Positions 20,916 through 35,297 of a stretch of DNA of 64,000 nt are shown here, piece by piece. The DNA is from Amia ocellicauda. Taxonomy: Eukaryota; Chordata; Actinopteri; Amiiformes; Amiidae. Numbering within the stretch: position 1 is the stretch's first letter; each line of letters opens with the position of its first letter. The notes below the pieces were generated by a model. That model saw only the letters and a list, made by a program, of their open reading frames with translations. It did no database searches and was not told the DNA's origin. The stretch is from positions 52,116,812-52,180,811 of the forward strand of contig NC_089851.1 in the NCBI RefSeq assembly GCF_036373705.1. Reading direction: 5' to 3'. A program made the translations under genes and the position numbers.

Positions 20916-20947
20916 GTCTCTGTGGTGTAATCGATTAGCTGTTGACC
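20916..20947 (+). pseudogene. tRNA-Asn remnant
   Basis: GTCTCTGTGGTGTAATCGAT matches the 5' part of tRNA-Asn, then two deletions remove most of the anticodon stem and the whole T-arm. It keeps C at position 3, unlike the seven array copies. Confidence 0.75.
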
Positions 20948-21105
20948 TTTTCCCCCCACCCCCTGTTATTATTTCTACTTCGGGCGGTCAGCTTGCCAGA
21001 CTGCGGCTACAGTAACCTTAAGCTGCTTGCTGCGGACGGCCATCTTGGAAAAATGTATTGAGCGTTTAGAAACTTCCTTTCCATTGCCTAGGCCAACATA
21101 AACCA

Positions 21106-21179
21106 AGGCACTGCTAGGAGTCGAACCCAGGGTTTCCTGTTTACGAGACAAGCGCTTTGACCAACTAAGCCACGGTGCC
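21106..21179 (-). tRNA. tRNA-Thr(CGT), cassette 1
   Basis: 74 nt on the minus strand, GGCACCGTGGCTTAGTTGG to GCAGTGCCT, anticodon loop CTCGTAA (CGT), B box GGTTCGACTCC intact. One C-A mismatch (6-67) in the acceptor stem. Relative to the other copies it has T rather than C just before CTGTCTCG, giving a G-T pair. Confidence 0.78.
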
Positions 21180-21399
21180 ATGACTCTCCCATTCCCCAGT
21201 GCCTACACTCAGGCGTAAGAAACAAAACAAAACAAAACAAATTAAACAAAACAAAACAAAACAAAACAAAACAAAACAAAATCTGGATGCAGGCTGCAAC
21301 AAAGAAAGCACACAGAGGTGAAAATGTAAGGTTGACGGGAGCAACAAGCTCCCTGTTGCGACTGTCCAGGGGCGGCAATGGGAATTGGACGTTAGGTAA

Positions 21400-22314
21400 G
21401 TAGCATAGTAGCATAACAGCAGATCACGGACCACTGTCAATCAGATGCTTGCCTTTCCGTCCATCCATCCATCTATCTATCTATCTATCTTTGACTCTCG
21501 ATATCTAACTCTCTTGCTTGCTATCGCTCCCCCAATGGTCAGTAGCATAGTAGCATAACAGCAGATCACAGACCACTGTCAATCAGATGCTTGCCTTGCC
21601 GTCCATCCATCCATCTATCTATCTATCTATCTATGACTCTCGATATCTAACTCTCTTGCTTGCTATCGCTCCCCCAATGGTCAGTAGCATAGTAGCATAA
21701 CAGCAGATCACGGACCACTGTCAATCAGATGCTTGCCTTGCCGTCCATCCATCTATCTATCTATCTATCTATGACTCTCAATATCTAACTCTCTTGCTTG
21801 CTATCGCTACCACAATGGTCAGTAGAATAGTAGCATATCAGGAGATCATAGACCACTGTCAATCAGATGCTTGCCTTGCCGTCCATCCATCCATCTATCT
21901 ATCTATCTATCTTTGACTCTCGATATCTAACTCTCTTGCTTGCTATCGCTCCCCCAATGGTCAGTAGCATAGTAGCATAACAGCAGATCACGGACCACTG
22001 TCAATCAGATGCTTGCCTTGCCGTCCATCCATCCATCTATCTATCTATCTATCTATGACTCTCGATATCTAACTCTCTTGCTTGCTATCGCTCCCCCAAT
22101 GGTCAGTAGCATAGTAGCATAACAGCAGATCACGGACCACTGTCAATCAGATGCTTGCCATGCCGTCCATCCATCCATCTATCTATCTATCTATCTATGA
22201 CTCTCGATATCTAACTCTCTTGCTTGCTATCGCTCCCCCAATGGTCAGTAGCATAGTAGCATAACAGCAGATCACGGACCACTGTCAATCAGATGCTTGC
22301 CTTGCCATCCATCC

Positions 22315-22345
<31 letters not shown>

Positions 22346-22749
22346 CATCTATCTATCTATCTATCTATCTATGACTCTCGATATCTAACTCTCTTGCTTG
22401 CTATCGCTCCCCCAATGGTCAGTAGCATAGTAGCATAACAGCAGATCACGGACCACTGTCAATCAGATGCTTGCCTTGCCGTCCATCCATCCATCTATCT
22501 ATCTATCTATCTATCTATCTATGACTCTTGATATCTAACTCTCTTGCTTGCTATCGCTACCCCAATGGTCAGTAGAATAGTAGCATATCAGCAGATCATG
22601 GACCACAGTCAATCAGATGCTTGCCTTGCCGTCCATCCATCCATCTATCTATCTATCTATCTAGCTATCTATCTAGCTTTTTAGCTAGCTATCAATCTAT
22701 GACTCTCAATATCTAACTCTCTTGCTTGCTATCGCTCCCCCAATGGTCA
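21400..22749. repeat. Minisatellite block 1 (~9 units)
   Basis: Units of about 138-150 bp: GTAGCATAGTAGCATAACAG, a GATCACGGACCACTGTCAAT segment, ATGCTTGCCTTGCCG, (TCCA)n(TCTA)n, GACTCTCGATATCTAACTC and ATCGCTCCCCCAATGGTCA. The last unit before the cassette carries variant TAGCTATTTAGC-type sequence in the tetranucleotide tract. Confidence 0.95.
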
Positions 22750-22849
22750 CGTATGTTGCATTCAACGACAAAGAAAATCGTGTGCTGGAAATGATTTCTG
22801 GCAACTGTGAAGGAACTGCACGACTGCAGCAAGCACAACACCTCCGTCT

Positions 22850-22923
22850 GTGTCTGTGGCGCAATCGGTCAGCGTGTTCGGCTGTTAACCGAAAGGATGG
22901 TGGTTTGAATCCACCCAGGGACG
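22850..22923 (+). tRNA. tRNA-Asn(GTT), cassette 2
   Basis: 74 nt, anticodon loop CTGTTAA (GTT), anticodon stem TTCGG/CCGAA perfect. As in all array copies, position 3 is G (faces G70, a mismatch) and the B box is GGTTTGAATCC, with T for the conserved C56. TTTT follows 8 nt downstream. Function is doubtful. Confidence 0.78.
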
Positions 22924-23087
22924 GCCCACTTTTCCCCCCGCCCCTTGTTATTGTTTCTACATCTGGCGGTCACCTTGCCAGACTGCGGCTACAGTAACCT
23001 TAAGCTGCTTGCTGCGGACGGCCATCTTGGAAAAATGTATTGAGCGTTTAGAAACTTCCTTTCCATTGCCTAGGCCAACATAAACCA

Positions 23088-23161
23088 AGGCACTGCTAGG
23101 AGTCAATCCCAGGGTTTCCTGTTTACGAGACAGGCGCTTTGACCAACTAAGCCACGGTGCC
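23088..23161 (-). tRNA. tRNA-Thr(CGT), cassette 2
   Basis: Same 74-nt gene as cassette 1, but the B box reads GGGATTGACTCC, which removes the invariant TTCGA, so this copy is probably a pseudogene. Confidence 0.7.
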
Positions 23162-23362
23162 AGGACTCTCCCATTCCCCAGTGCCTACACTCAGGCGTAA
23201 GAAACAAAACAAAACCAAACAAAACAAAACAAAACAAAACAAAATCTGGATGCAGGCTGCAACAAAGGAAGCACACAGAGGTGAAAACGTAAGGTTGACG
23301 GGAGCAACAAGCTCCCTGTTGCGAATGTCCAGGGGCGGCAATGGGAATTGGACGTTAGGTAA

Positions 23363-26021
23363 GTAGCATAGTAGCATAACAGCAGATCACGGACCACTGT
23401 CAATCAGATGCTTGCCTTTCTGTCCATCCATCCATCTATCTATCTATCTATCTATGACTCTCGATATCTAACTCTCTTGCTTGCTATCGCTCCCCCAATG
23501 GTCAGTAGCATAGTAGCATAACAGCAGATCACGGACCACTGTCAATCAGATGCTTGCCTTGCCGTCCATCCATCCATCTATCTATCTATCTATCTATGAC
23601 TCTCGATATCTAACTCTCTTGCTTGCTATCGCTCCCCCAATGGTCAGTAGCATAGTAGCATAACAGCAGATCACGGACCACTGTCAATCAGATGCTTGCC
23701 TTGCCGTCCATCCATCCATCCATCTATCTATCTATCTATCTATGACTCTCGATATCTAACTCTCTTGCTTGCTATCGCTCCCCCAATGGTCAGTAGCATA
23801 GTAGCATAACAGCAGATCACGGACCACTGTCAATCAGATGCTTGCCTTGCCGTCCATCCATCCATCCATCTATCTATCTATCTATCTATGACTCTCGATA
23901 TCTAACTCTCTTGCTTGCTATCGCTCCCCCAATGGTCAGTAGCATAGTAGCATAACAGCAGATCACGGACCACTGTCAATCAGATGCTTGCCTTGCCGTC
24001 CATCCATCCATCTATCTATCTATCTATCTATGACTCTCGATATCTAACTCTCTTGCTTGCTATCGCTCCCCCAATGGTCAGTAGCATAGTAGCATAACAG
24101 CAGATCACGGACCACTGTCAATCAGATGCTTGCCTTGCCGTCCATCCATCCATCCATCTATCTATCTATCTATCTATGACTCTCGATATCTAACTCTCTT
24201 GCTTGCTATCGCTCCCCCAATGGTCAGTAGCATAGTAGCATAACAGCAGATCACGGACCACTGTCAATCAGATGCTTGCCTTGCCGTCCATCCATCCATC
24301 CATCTATCTATCTATCTATCTATGACTCTCGATATCTAACTCTCTTGCTTGCTATCGCTCCCCCAATGGTCAGTAGCATAGTAGCATAACAGCAGATCAC
24401 GGACCACTGTCAATCAGATGCTTGCCTTGCCGTCCATCCATCCATCTATCTATCTATCTATCTATGACTCTCGATATCTAACTCTCTTGCTTGCTATCGC
24501 TCCCCCAATGGTCAGTAGCATAGTAGCATAACAGCAGATCACGGACCACTGTCAATCAGATGCTTGCCTTTCTGTCCATCCATCCATCTATCTATCTATC
24601 TATCTATGACTCTCGATATCTAACTCTCTTGCTTGCTATCGCTCCCCCAATGGTCAGTAGCATAGTAGCATAACAGCAGATCACGGACCACTGTCAATCA
24701 GATGCTTGCCTTGCCGTCCATCCATCCATCTATCTATCTATCTATCTATGACTCTCGATATCTAACTCTCTTGCTTGCTATCGCTCCCCCAATGGTCAGT
24801 AGCATAGTAGCATAACAGCAGATCACGGACCACTGTCAATCAGATGCTTGCCTTGCCGTCCATCCATCCATCCATCTATCTATCTATCTATCTATGACTC
24901 TCGATATCTAACTCTCTTGCTTGCTATCGCTCCCCCAATGGTCAGTAGCATAGTAGCATAACAGCAGATCACGGACCACTGTCAATCAGATGCTTGCCTT
25001 GCCGTCCATCCATCCATCCATCTATCTATCTATCTATCTATGACTCTCGATATCTAACTCTCTTGCTTGCTATCGCTCCCCCAATGGTCAGTAGCATAGT
25101 AGCATAACAGCAGATCACGGACCACTGTCAATCAGATGCTTGCCTTGCTGTCCATCCATCCATCTATCTATCTATCTATCTATGACTCTCGATATCTAAC
25201 TCTCTTGCTTGCTATCGCTCCCCCAATGGTCAGTAGCATAGTAGCATAACAGCAGATCACGGACCACTGTCAATCAGATGCTTGCCTTGCCGTCCATCCA
25301 TCCATCTATCTATCTATCTATCTATGACTCTCGATATCTAACTCTCTTGCTTGCGATCGCTCCCCCAATGGTCAGTAGCATAGTAGCATAACAGCAGATC
25401 ACGGACCACTGTCAATCAGATGCTTGCCTTGCCGTCCATCCATCCATCTATCTATCTATCTATCTATGACTCTCGATATCTAACTCTCTTGCTTGCTATC
25501 GCTCCCCCAATGGTCAGTAGCATAGTAGCATAACAGCAGATCACGGACCACTGTCAATCAGATGCTTGCCTTGCCGTCCATCCATCCATCCATCTATCTA
25601 TCTACCTATCTATGACTCTCGATATCTAACTCTCTTGCTTGCTATCGCTCCCCCAATGGTCAGTAGCATAGTAGCATAACAGCAGATCATGGACCACTGT
25701 CAATCAGATGCTTGCCTTGCCGTCCATCCATCCATCCATCTATCTAACTATCTATCTATGACTCTCGATATCTAACTCTCTTGCTTGCTATAGCTCCCCC
25801 AATGGTCAGTAGCATAGTAGCATAACAGCAGATCACGGACCACTGTCAATCAGATGCTTGCCTTGCCGTCCATCCATCCATCTATCTATCTATCTATCTA
25901 TGACTCTCGATATCTAACTCTCTTGCTTGCTATCGCTCCCCCAATGGTCAGTAGCATAGTAGCATAACAGCAGATCACGGACCACTGTCAATCAGATGCT
26001 TGCCTTGCCGTCCATCCATCC

Positions 26022-26087
<66 letters not shown>

Positions 26088-26207
26088 GACTCTTGATATC
26101 TAACTCTCTTGCTTGCTATCGCTACCCCAATGGTCAGTAGAATAGTAGCATATCAGCAGATCATGGACCACAGTCAATCAGATGCTTGCCTTGCCGTCCA
26201 TCCATCC

Positions 26208-26265
<58 letters not shown>

Positions 26266-26492
26266 GACTCTCGATATCTAACTCTCTTGCTTGCTATCGC
26301 TCCCCCAATGGTCAGTAGCATAGTAGCATAACAGCAGATCACGGACCACTGTCAATCAGATGCTTGCCTTGCCGTCCATCCATCCATCTATCTATCTATC
26401 TATCTAGCTATCTATCTAGCTATTTAGCTAGCTATCAATCTATGACTCTCAATATCTAACTCTCTTGCTTGCTATCGCTCCCCCAATGGTCA
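23363..26492. repeat. Minisatellite block 2 (~21 units)
   Basis: Same units, mostly 142 or 146 bp depending on the number of TCCA steps. Marker variants occur in fixed order: CTTTCTGTCC (24567), CTTGCTGTCC (25143), GCGATCGC (25353), TACCTATC (25603) and TAACTATC (25744). Two long TCTA runs (about 26016-26088 and 26207-26265) flank a variant unit with AGAATAGTAGCATATCAG, then the pre-cassette unit. Confidence 0.95.
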
Positions 26493-26592
26493 CGTATGTT
26501 GCATTCAACGACAAAGAAAATCGTGTGCTGGAAATGATTTCTGGCAACTGTGAAGGAACTGCACGACTGCAGCAAGCACAACACCTCCGTCT

Positions 26593-26666
26593 GTGTCTGT
26601 GGCGCAATCGATCAGCGTGTTCGGCTGTTAACCGAAAGGATGGTGGTTTGAATCCACCCAGGGACG
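26593..26666 (+). tRNA. tRNA-Asn(GTT), cassette 3
   Basis: As in cassette 2, with one further D-loop change (CGATC for CGGTC), which alters a conserved GG. Shares the G3 and T56 changes. Confidence 0.75.
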
Positions 26667-26830
26667 GCCCACTTTTCCCCCCGCCCCTTGTTATTGTTTC
26701 TACTTCTGGCGGTCACCTTGCCAGACTGCGGCTACAGTAACCTTAAGCTGCTTGCTGCGGACGGCCATCTTGGAAAAATGTATTGAGCGTTTAGAAACTT
26801 CCTTTCCATTGCCTAGGCCAACATAAACCA

Positions 26831-26904
26831 AGGCACTGCTAGGAGTCGAACCCAGGGTTTCCTGTTTACGAGACAGGCGCTTTGACCAACTAAGCCACGG
26901 TACC
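26831..26904 (-). tRNA. tRNA-Thr(CGT), cassette 3
   Basis: 74 nt, starts GGTACCGTGG (T for C at position 3, G-U wobble possible). B box and anticodon arm intact. Confidence 0.8.
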
Positions 26905-27150
26905 AGGACTCTCCCGTTCCCCAGTGCCTACACTCAGGCATAAGAAACAAAACAAAACAAAACAAAACAAAACAAAACAAAACAAAACAAAACAAAACAA
27001 AACAAAACAAAACAAAACAAAACAAAACAAAATCTGGATGCAGGCTGCAACAAAGGAAGCACACAGAGGTGAAAACGTAAGGTTGACGGGAGCAACAAGC
27101 TCCCTGTTGCGACTGTCCAGGGGCGGCAATGGGAATTGGACGTTAGGTAA

Positions 27151-30100
27151 GTAGCATAGTAGCATAACAGCAGATCACGGACCACTGTCAATCAGATGCT
27201 TGCCTTTCCGTCCATCCATCCATCTATCTATCTATCTATCTTTGACTCTCGATATCTAACTCTCTTGCTTGCTATCGCTCCCCCAATGGTCAGTAGCATA
27301 GTAGCATAACAGCAGATCACGGACCACTGTCAATCAGATGCTTGCCTTGCCGTCCATCCATCCATCTATCTATCTATCTATCTATGACTCTCGATATCTA
27401 ACTCTCTTGCTTGCTATCGCTCCCCCAATGGTCAGTAGCATAGTAGCATAACAGCAGATCACGGACCACTGTCAATCAGATGCTTGCCTTGCCGTCCATC
27501 CATCCATCTATCTATCTATCTATCTATGACTCTCGATATCTAACTCTCTTGCTTGCTATCGCTCCCCCAATGGTCAGTAGCATAGTAGCATAACAGCAGA
27601 TCACGGACCACTGTCAATCAGATGCTTGCCTTGCCGTCCATCCATCCATCCATCTATCTATCTATCTATCTATGACTCTCGATATCTAACTCTCTTGCTT
27701 GCTATCGCTCCCCCAATGGTCAGTAGCATAGTAGCATAACAGCAGATCACGGACCACTGTCAATCAGATGCTTGCCTTGCCGTCCATCCATCCATCCATC
27801 TATCTATCTATCTATCTATGACTCTCGATATCTAACTCTCTTGCTTGCTATCGCTCCCCCAATGGTCAGTAGCATAGTAGCATAACAGCAGATCACGGAC
27901 CACTGTCAATCAGATGCTTGCCTTGCCGTCCATCCATCCATCTATCTATCTATCTATCTATGACTCTCGATATCTAACTCTCTTGCTTGCTATCGCTCCC
28001 CCAATGGTCAGTAGCATAGTAGCATAACAGCAGATCACGGACCACTGTCAATCAGATGCTTGCCTTTCTGTCCATCCATCCATCTATCTATCTATCTATC
28101 TATGACTCTCGATATCTAACTCTCTTGCTTGCTATCGCTCCCCCAATGGTCAGTAGCATAGTAGCATAACAGCAGATCACGGACCACTGTCAATCAGATG
28201 CTTGCCTTGCCGTCCATCCATCCATCTATCTATCTATCTATCTATGACTCTCGATATCTAACTCTCTTGCTTGCTATCGCTCCCCCAATGGTCAGTAGCA
28301 TAGTAGCATAACAGCAGATCACGGACCACTGTCAATCAGATGCTTGCCTTGCCGTCCATCCATCCATCCATCTATCTATCTATCTATCTATGACTCTCGA
28401 TATCTAACTCTCTTGCTTGCTATCGCTCCCCCAATGGTCAGTAGCATAGTAGCATAACAGCAGATCACGGACCACTGTCAATCAGATGCTTGCCTTTCCG
28501 TCCATCCATCCATCTATCTATCTATCTATCTTTGACTCTCGATATCTAACTCTCTTGCTTGCTATCGCTCCCCCAATGGTCAGTAGCATAGTAGCATAAC
28601 AGCAGATCACGGACCACTGTCAATCAGATGCTTGCCTTGCCGTCCATCCATCCATCTATCTATCTATCTATCTATGACTCTCGATATCTAACTCTCTTGC
28701 TTGCTATCGCTCCCCCAATGGTCAGTAGCATAGTAGCATAACAGCAGATCACGGACCACTGTCAATCAGATGCTTGCCTTGCCGTCCATCCATCCATCTA
28801 TCTATCTATCTATCTATGACTCTCGATATCTAACTCTCTTGCTTGCTATCGCTCCCCCAATGGTCAGTAGCATAGTAGCATAACAGCAGATCACGGACCA
28901 CTGTCAATCAGATGCTTGCCTTGCCGTCCATCCATCCATCCATCTATCTATCTATCTATCTATGACTCTCGATATCTAACTCTCTTGCTTGCTATCGCTC
29001 CCCCAATGGTCAGTAGCATAGTAGCATAACAGCAGATCACGGACCACTGTCAATCAGATGCTTGCCTTGCCGTCCATCCATCCATCCATCTATCTATCTA
29101 TCTATCTATGACTCTCGATATCTAACTCTCTTGCTTGCTATCGCTCCCCCAATGGTCAGTAGCATAGTAGCATAACAGCAGATCACGGACCACTGTCAAT
29201 CAGATGCTTGCCTTGCCGTCCATCCATCCATCTATCTATCTATCTATCTATGACTCTCGATATCTAACTCTCTTGCTTGCTATCGCTCCCCCAATGGTCA
29301 GTAGCATAGTAGCATAACAGCAGATCACGGACCACTGTCAATCAGATGCTTGCCTTTCTGTCCATCCATCCATCTATCTATCTATCTATCTATGACTCTC
29401 GATATCTAACTCTCTTGCTTGCTATCGCTCCCCCAATGGTCAGTAGCATAGTAGCATAACAGCAGATCACGGACCACTGTCAATCAGATGCTTGCCTTGC
29501 CGTCCATCCATCCATCTATCTATCTATCTATCTATGACTCTCGATATCTAACTCTCTTGCTTGCTATCGCTCCCCCAATGGTCAGTAGCATAGTAGCATA
29601 ACAGCAGATCACGGACCACTGTCAATCAGATGCTTGCCTTGCCGTCCATCCATCCATCCATCTATCTATCTATCTATCTATGACTCTCGATATCTAACTC
29701 TCTTGCTTGCTATCGCTCCCCCAATGGTCAGTAGCATAGTAGCATAACAGCAGATCACGGACCACTGTCAATCAGATGCTTGCCTTGCCGTCCATCCATC
29801 CATCCATCTATCTATCTATCTATCTATGACTCTCGATATCTAACTCTCTTGCTTGCTATCGCTCCCCCAATGGTCAGTAGCATAGTAGCATAACAGCAGA
29901 TCACGGACCACTGTCAATCAGATGCTTGCCTTGCTGTCCATCCATCCATCTATCTATCTATCTATCTATGACTCTCGATATCTAACTCTCTTGCTTGCTA
30001 TCGCTCCCCCAATGGTCAGTAGCATAGTAGCATAACAGCAGATCACGGACCACTGTCAATCAGATGCTTGCCTTGCCGTCCATCCATCCATCTATCTATC

Positions 30101-32819
30101 TATCTATCTATGACTCTCGATATCTAACTCTCTTGCTTGCGATCGCTCCCCCAATGGTCAGTAGCATAGTAGCATAACAGCAGATCACGGACCACTGTCA
30201 ATCAGATGCTTGCCTTGCCGTCCATCCATCCATCTATCTATCTATCTATCTATGACTCTCGATATCTAACTCTCTTGCTTGCTATCGCTCCCCCAATGGT
30301 CAGTAGCATAGTAGCATAACAGCAGATCACGGACCACTGTCAATCAGATGCTTGCCTTGCCGTCCATCCATCCATCCATCTATCTATCTACCTATCTATG
30401 ACTCTCGATATCTAACTCTCTTGCTTGCTATCGCTCCCCCAATGGTCAGTAGCATAGTAGCATAACAGCAGATCATGGACCACTGTCAATCAGATGCTTG
30501 CCTTGCCGTCCATCCATCCATCCATCTATCTAACTATCTATCTATGACTCTCGATATCTAACTCTCTTGCTTGCTATAGCTCCCCCAATGGTCAGTAGCA
30601 TAGTAGCATAACAGCAGATCACGGACCACTGTCAATCAGATGCTTGCCTTGCCGTCCATCCATCCATCTATCTATCTATCTATCTATGACTCTCGATATC
30701 TAACTCTCTTGCTTGCTATCGCTCCCCCAATGGTCAGTAGCATAGTAGCATAACAGCAGATCACGGACCACTGTCAATCAGATGCTTGCCTTGCCGTCCA
30801 TCCATCCATCTATCTATCTATCTATCTATGACTCTCGATATCTAACTCTCTTGCTTGCTATCGCTCCCCCAATGGTCAGTAGCATAGTAGCATAACAGCA
30901 GATCACGGACCACTGTCAATCAGATGCTTGCCTTGCCGTCCATCCATCCATCCATCTATCTATCTATCTATCTATGACTCTCGATATCTAACTCTCTTGC
31001 TTGCTATCGCTCCCCCAATGGTCAGTAGCATAGTAGCATAACAGCAGATCACGGACCACTGTCAATCAGATGCTTGCCTTGCCGTCCATCCATCCATCCA
31101 TCTATCTATCTATCTATCTATGACTCTCGATATCTAACTCTCTTGCTTGCTATCGCTCCCCCAATGGTCAGTAGCATAGTAGCATAACAGCAGATCACGG
31201 ACCACTGTCAATCAGATGCTTGCCTTGCCGTCCATCCATCCATCTATCTATCTATCTATCTATGACTCTCGATATCTAACTCTCTTGCTTGCTATCGCTC
31301 CCCCAATGGTCAGTAGCATAGTAGCATAACAGCAGATCACGGACCACTGTCAATCAGATGCTTGCCTTTCTGTCCATCCATCCATCTATCTATCTATCTA
31401 TCTATGACTCTCGATATCTAACTCTCTTGCTTGCTATCGCTCCCCCAATGGTCAGTAGCATAGTAGCATAACAGCAGATCACGGACCACTGTCAATCAGA
31501 TGCTTGCCTTGCCGTCCATCCATCCATCTATCTATCTATCTATCTATGACTCTCGATATCTAACTCTCTTGCTTGCTATCGCTCCCCCAATGGTCAGTAG
31601 CATAGTAGCATAACAGCAGATCACGGACCACTGTCAATCAGATGCTTGCCTTGCCGTCCATCCATCCATCCATCTATCTATCTATCTATCTATGACTCTC
31701 GATATCTAACTCTCTTGCTTGCTATCGCTCCCCCAATGGTCAGTAGCATAGTAGCATAACAGCAGATCACGGACCACTGTCAATCAGATGCTTGCCTTGC
31801 CGTCCATCCATCCATCCATCTATCTATCTATCTATCTATGACTCTCGATATCTAACTCTCTTGCTTGCTATCGCTCCCCCAATGGTCAGTAGCATAGTAG
31901 CATAACAGCAGATCACGGACCACTGTCAATCAGATGCTTGCCTTGCTGTCCATCCATCCATCTATCTATCTATCTATCTATGACTCTCGATATCTAACTC
32001 TCTTGCTTGCTATCGCTCCCCCAATGGTCAGTAGCATAGTAGCATAACAGCAGATCACGGACCACTGTCAATCAGATGCTTGCCTTGCCGTCCATCCATC
32101 CATCTATCTATCTATCTATCTATGACTCTCGATATCTAACTCTCTTGCTTGCGATCGCTCCCCCAATGGTCAGTAGCATAGTAGCATAACAGCAGATCAC
32201 GGACCACTGTCAATCAGATGCTTGCCTTGCCGTCCATCCATCCATCTATCTATCTATCTATCTATGACTCTCGATATCTAACTCTCTTGCTTGCTATCGC
32301 TCCCCCAATGGTCAGTAGCATAGTAGCATAACAGCAGATCACGGACCACTGTCAATCAGATGCTTGCCTTGCCGTCCATCCATCCATCCATCTATCTATC
32401 TACCTATCTATGACTCTCGATATCTAACTCTCTTGCTTGCTATCGCTCCCCCAATGGTCAGTAGCATAGTAGCATAACAGCAGATCATGGACCACTGTCA
32501 ATCAGATGCTTGCCTTGCCGTCCATCCATCCATCCATCTATCTAACTATCTATCTATGACTCTCGATATCTAACTCTCTTGCTTGCTATAGCTCCCCCAA
32601 TGGTCAGTAGCATAGTAGCATAACAGCAGATCACGGACCACTGTCAATCAGATGCTTGCCTTGCCGTCCATCCATCCATCTATCTATCTATCTATCTATG
32701 ACTCTCGATATCTAACTCTCTTGCTTGCTATCGCTCCCCCAATGGTCAGTAGCATAGTAGCATAACAGCAGATCACGGACCACTGTCAATCAGATGCTTG
32801 CCTTGCCGTCCATCCATCC

Positions 32820-32905
<86 letters not shown>

Positions 32906-33025
32906 GACTCTTGATATCTAACTCTCTTGCTTGCTATCGCTACCCCAATGGTCAGTAGAATAGTAGCATATCAGCAGATCATGGACCACAGTCAATCAGA
33001 TGCTTGCCTTGCCGTCCATCCATCC

Positions 33026-33087
<62 letters not shown>

Positions 33088-35077
33088 GACTCTCGATATC
33101 TAACTCTCTTGCTTGCTATCGCTCCCCCAATGGTCAGTAGCATAGTAGCATAACAGCAGATCACGGACCACTGTCAATCAGATGCTTGCCTTGCCGTCCA
33201 TCCATCCATCCATCTATCTATCTATCTATCTATGACTCTCGATATCTAACTCTCTTGCTTGCTATCGCTCCCCCAATGGTCAGTAGCATAGTAGCATAAC
33301 AGCAGATCACGGACCACTGTCAATCAGATGCTTGCCTTGCCGTCCATCCATCCATCCATCTATCTATCTATCTATCTATGACTCTCGATATCTAACTCTC
33401 TTGCTTGCTATCGCTCCCCCAATGGTCAGTAGCATAGTAGCATAACAGCAGATCACGGACCACTGTCAATCAGATGCTTGCCTTGCCGTCCATCCATCCA
33501 TCTATCTATCTATCTATCTATGACTCTCGATATCTAACTCTCTTGCTTGCTATCGCTCCCCCAATGGTCAGTAGCATAGTAGCATAACAGCAGATCACGG
33601 ACCACTGTCAATCAGATGCTTGCCTTTCTGTCCATCCATCCATCTATCTATCTATCTATCTATGACTCTCGATATCTAACTCTCTTGCTTGCTATCGCTC
33701 CCCCAATGGTCAGTAGCATAGTAGCATAACAGCAGATCACGGACCACTGTCAATCAGATGCTTGCCTTGCCGTCCATCCATCCATCTATCTATCTATCTA
33801 TCTATGACTCTCGATATCTAACTCTCTTGCTTGCTATCGCTCCCCCAATGGTCAGTAGCATAGTAGCATAACAGCAGATCACGGACCACTGTCAATCAGA
33901 TGCTTGCCTTGCCGTCCATCCATCCATCCATCTATCTATCTATCTATCTATGACTCTCGATATCTAACTCTCTTGCTTGCTATCGCTCCCCCAATGGTCA
34001 GTAGCATAGTAGCATAACAGCAGATCACGGACCACTGTCAATCAGATGCTTGCCTTGCCGTCCATCCATCCATCCATCTATCTATCTATCTATCTATGAC
34101 TCTCGATATCTAACTCTCTTGCTTGCTATCGCTCCCCCAATGGTCAGTAGCATAGTAGCATAACAGCAGATCACGGACCACTGTCAATCAGATGCTTGCC
34201 TTGCTGTCCATCCATCCATCTATCTATCTATCTATCTATGACTCTCGATATCTAACTCTCTTGCTTGCTATCGCTCCCCCAATGGTCAGTAGCATAGTAG
34301 CATAACAGCAGATCACGGACCACTGTCAATCAGATGCTTGCCTTGCCGTCCATCCATCCATCTATCTATCTATCTATCTATGACTCTCGATATCTAACTC
34401 TCTTGCTTGCGATCGCTCCCCCAATGGTCAGTAGCATAGTAGCATAACAGCAGATCACGGACCACTGTCAATCAGATGCTTGCCTTGCCGTCCATCCATC
34501 CATCTATCTATCTATCTATCTATGACTCTCGATATCTAACTCTCTTGCTTGCTATCGCTCCCCCAATGGTCAGTAGCATAGTAGCATAACAGCAGATCAC
34601 GGACCACTGTCAATCAGATGCTTGCCTTGCCGTCCATCCATCCATCCATCTATCTATCTACCTATCTATGACTCTCGATATCTAACTCTCTTGCTTGCTA
34701 TCGCTCCCCCAATGGTCAGTAGCATAGTAGCATAACAGCAGATCATGGACCACTGTCAATCAGATGCTTGCCTTGCCGTCCATCCATCCATCCATCTATC
34801 TAACTATCTATCTATGACTCTCGATATCTAACTCTCTTGCTTGCTATAGCTCCCCCAATGGTCAGTAGCATAGTAGCATAACAGCAGATCACGGACCACT
34901 GTCAATCAGATGCTTGCCTTGCCGTCCATCCATCCATCTATCTATCTATCTATCTATGACTCTCGATATCTAACTCTCTTGCTTGCTATCGCTCCCCCAA
35001 TGGTCAGTAGCATAGTAGCATAACAGCAGATCACGGACCACTGTCAATCAGATGCTTGCCTTGCCGTCCATCCATCC

Positions 35078-35139
<62 letters not shown>

Positions 35140-35259
35140 GACTCTTGATATCTAACTCTCTTGCTTGCTATCGCTACCCCAATGGTCAGTAGAATAGTAG
35201 CATATCAGCAGATCATGGACCACAGTCAATCAGATGCTTGCCTTGCCGTCCATCCATCC

Positions 35260-35297
<38 letters not shown>

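Larger units (their letters stand above)
20861..21399. repeat. tRNA cassette 1 (degenerate left edge of the array)
   Basis: Contains an Asn remnant (20916-20947), a shared middle segment, a tRNA-Thr (21106-21179), an (AAAAC)n tract (21224-21281, interrupted once) and the shared right end ending TTAGGTAA. Its left edge joins the tRNA-Leu unit instead of the minisatellite. Confidence 0.88.
22750..23362. repeat. tRNA Asn/Thr cassette 2
   Basis: Begins CGTATGTTGCATTCAACGAC directly after a minisatellite CAATGGTCA and ends TTAGGTAA directly before GTAGCATAG. Contains tRNA-Asn (+), tRNA-Thr (-) and the shortest tract of AAAAC type (23203-23243). Confidence 0.93.
26493..27150. repeat. tRNA Asn/Thr cassette 3
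   Basis: Same borders as cassette 2, with a long (AAAAC)n tract (about 26945-27031). Confidence 0.93.
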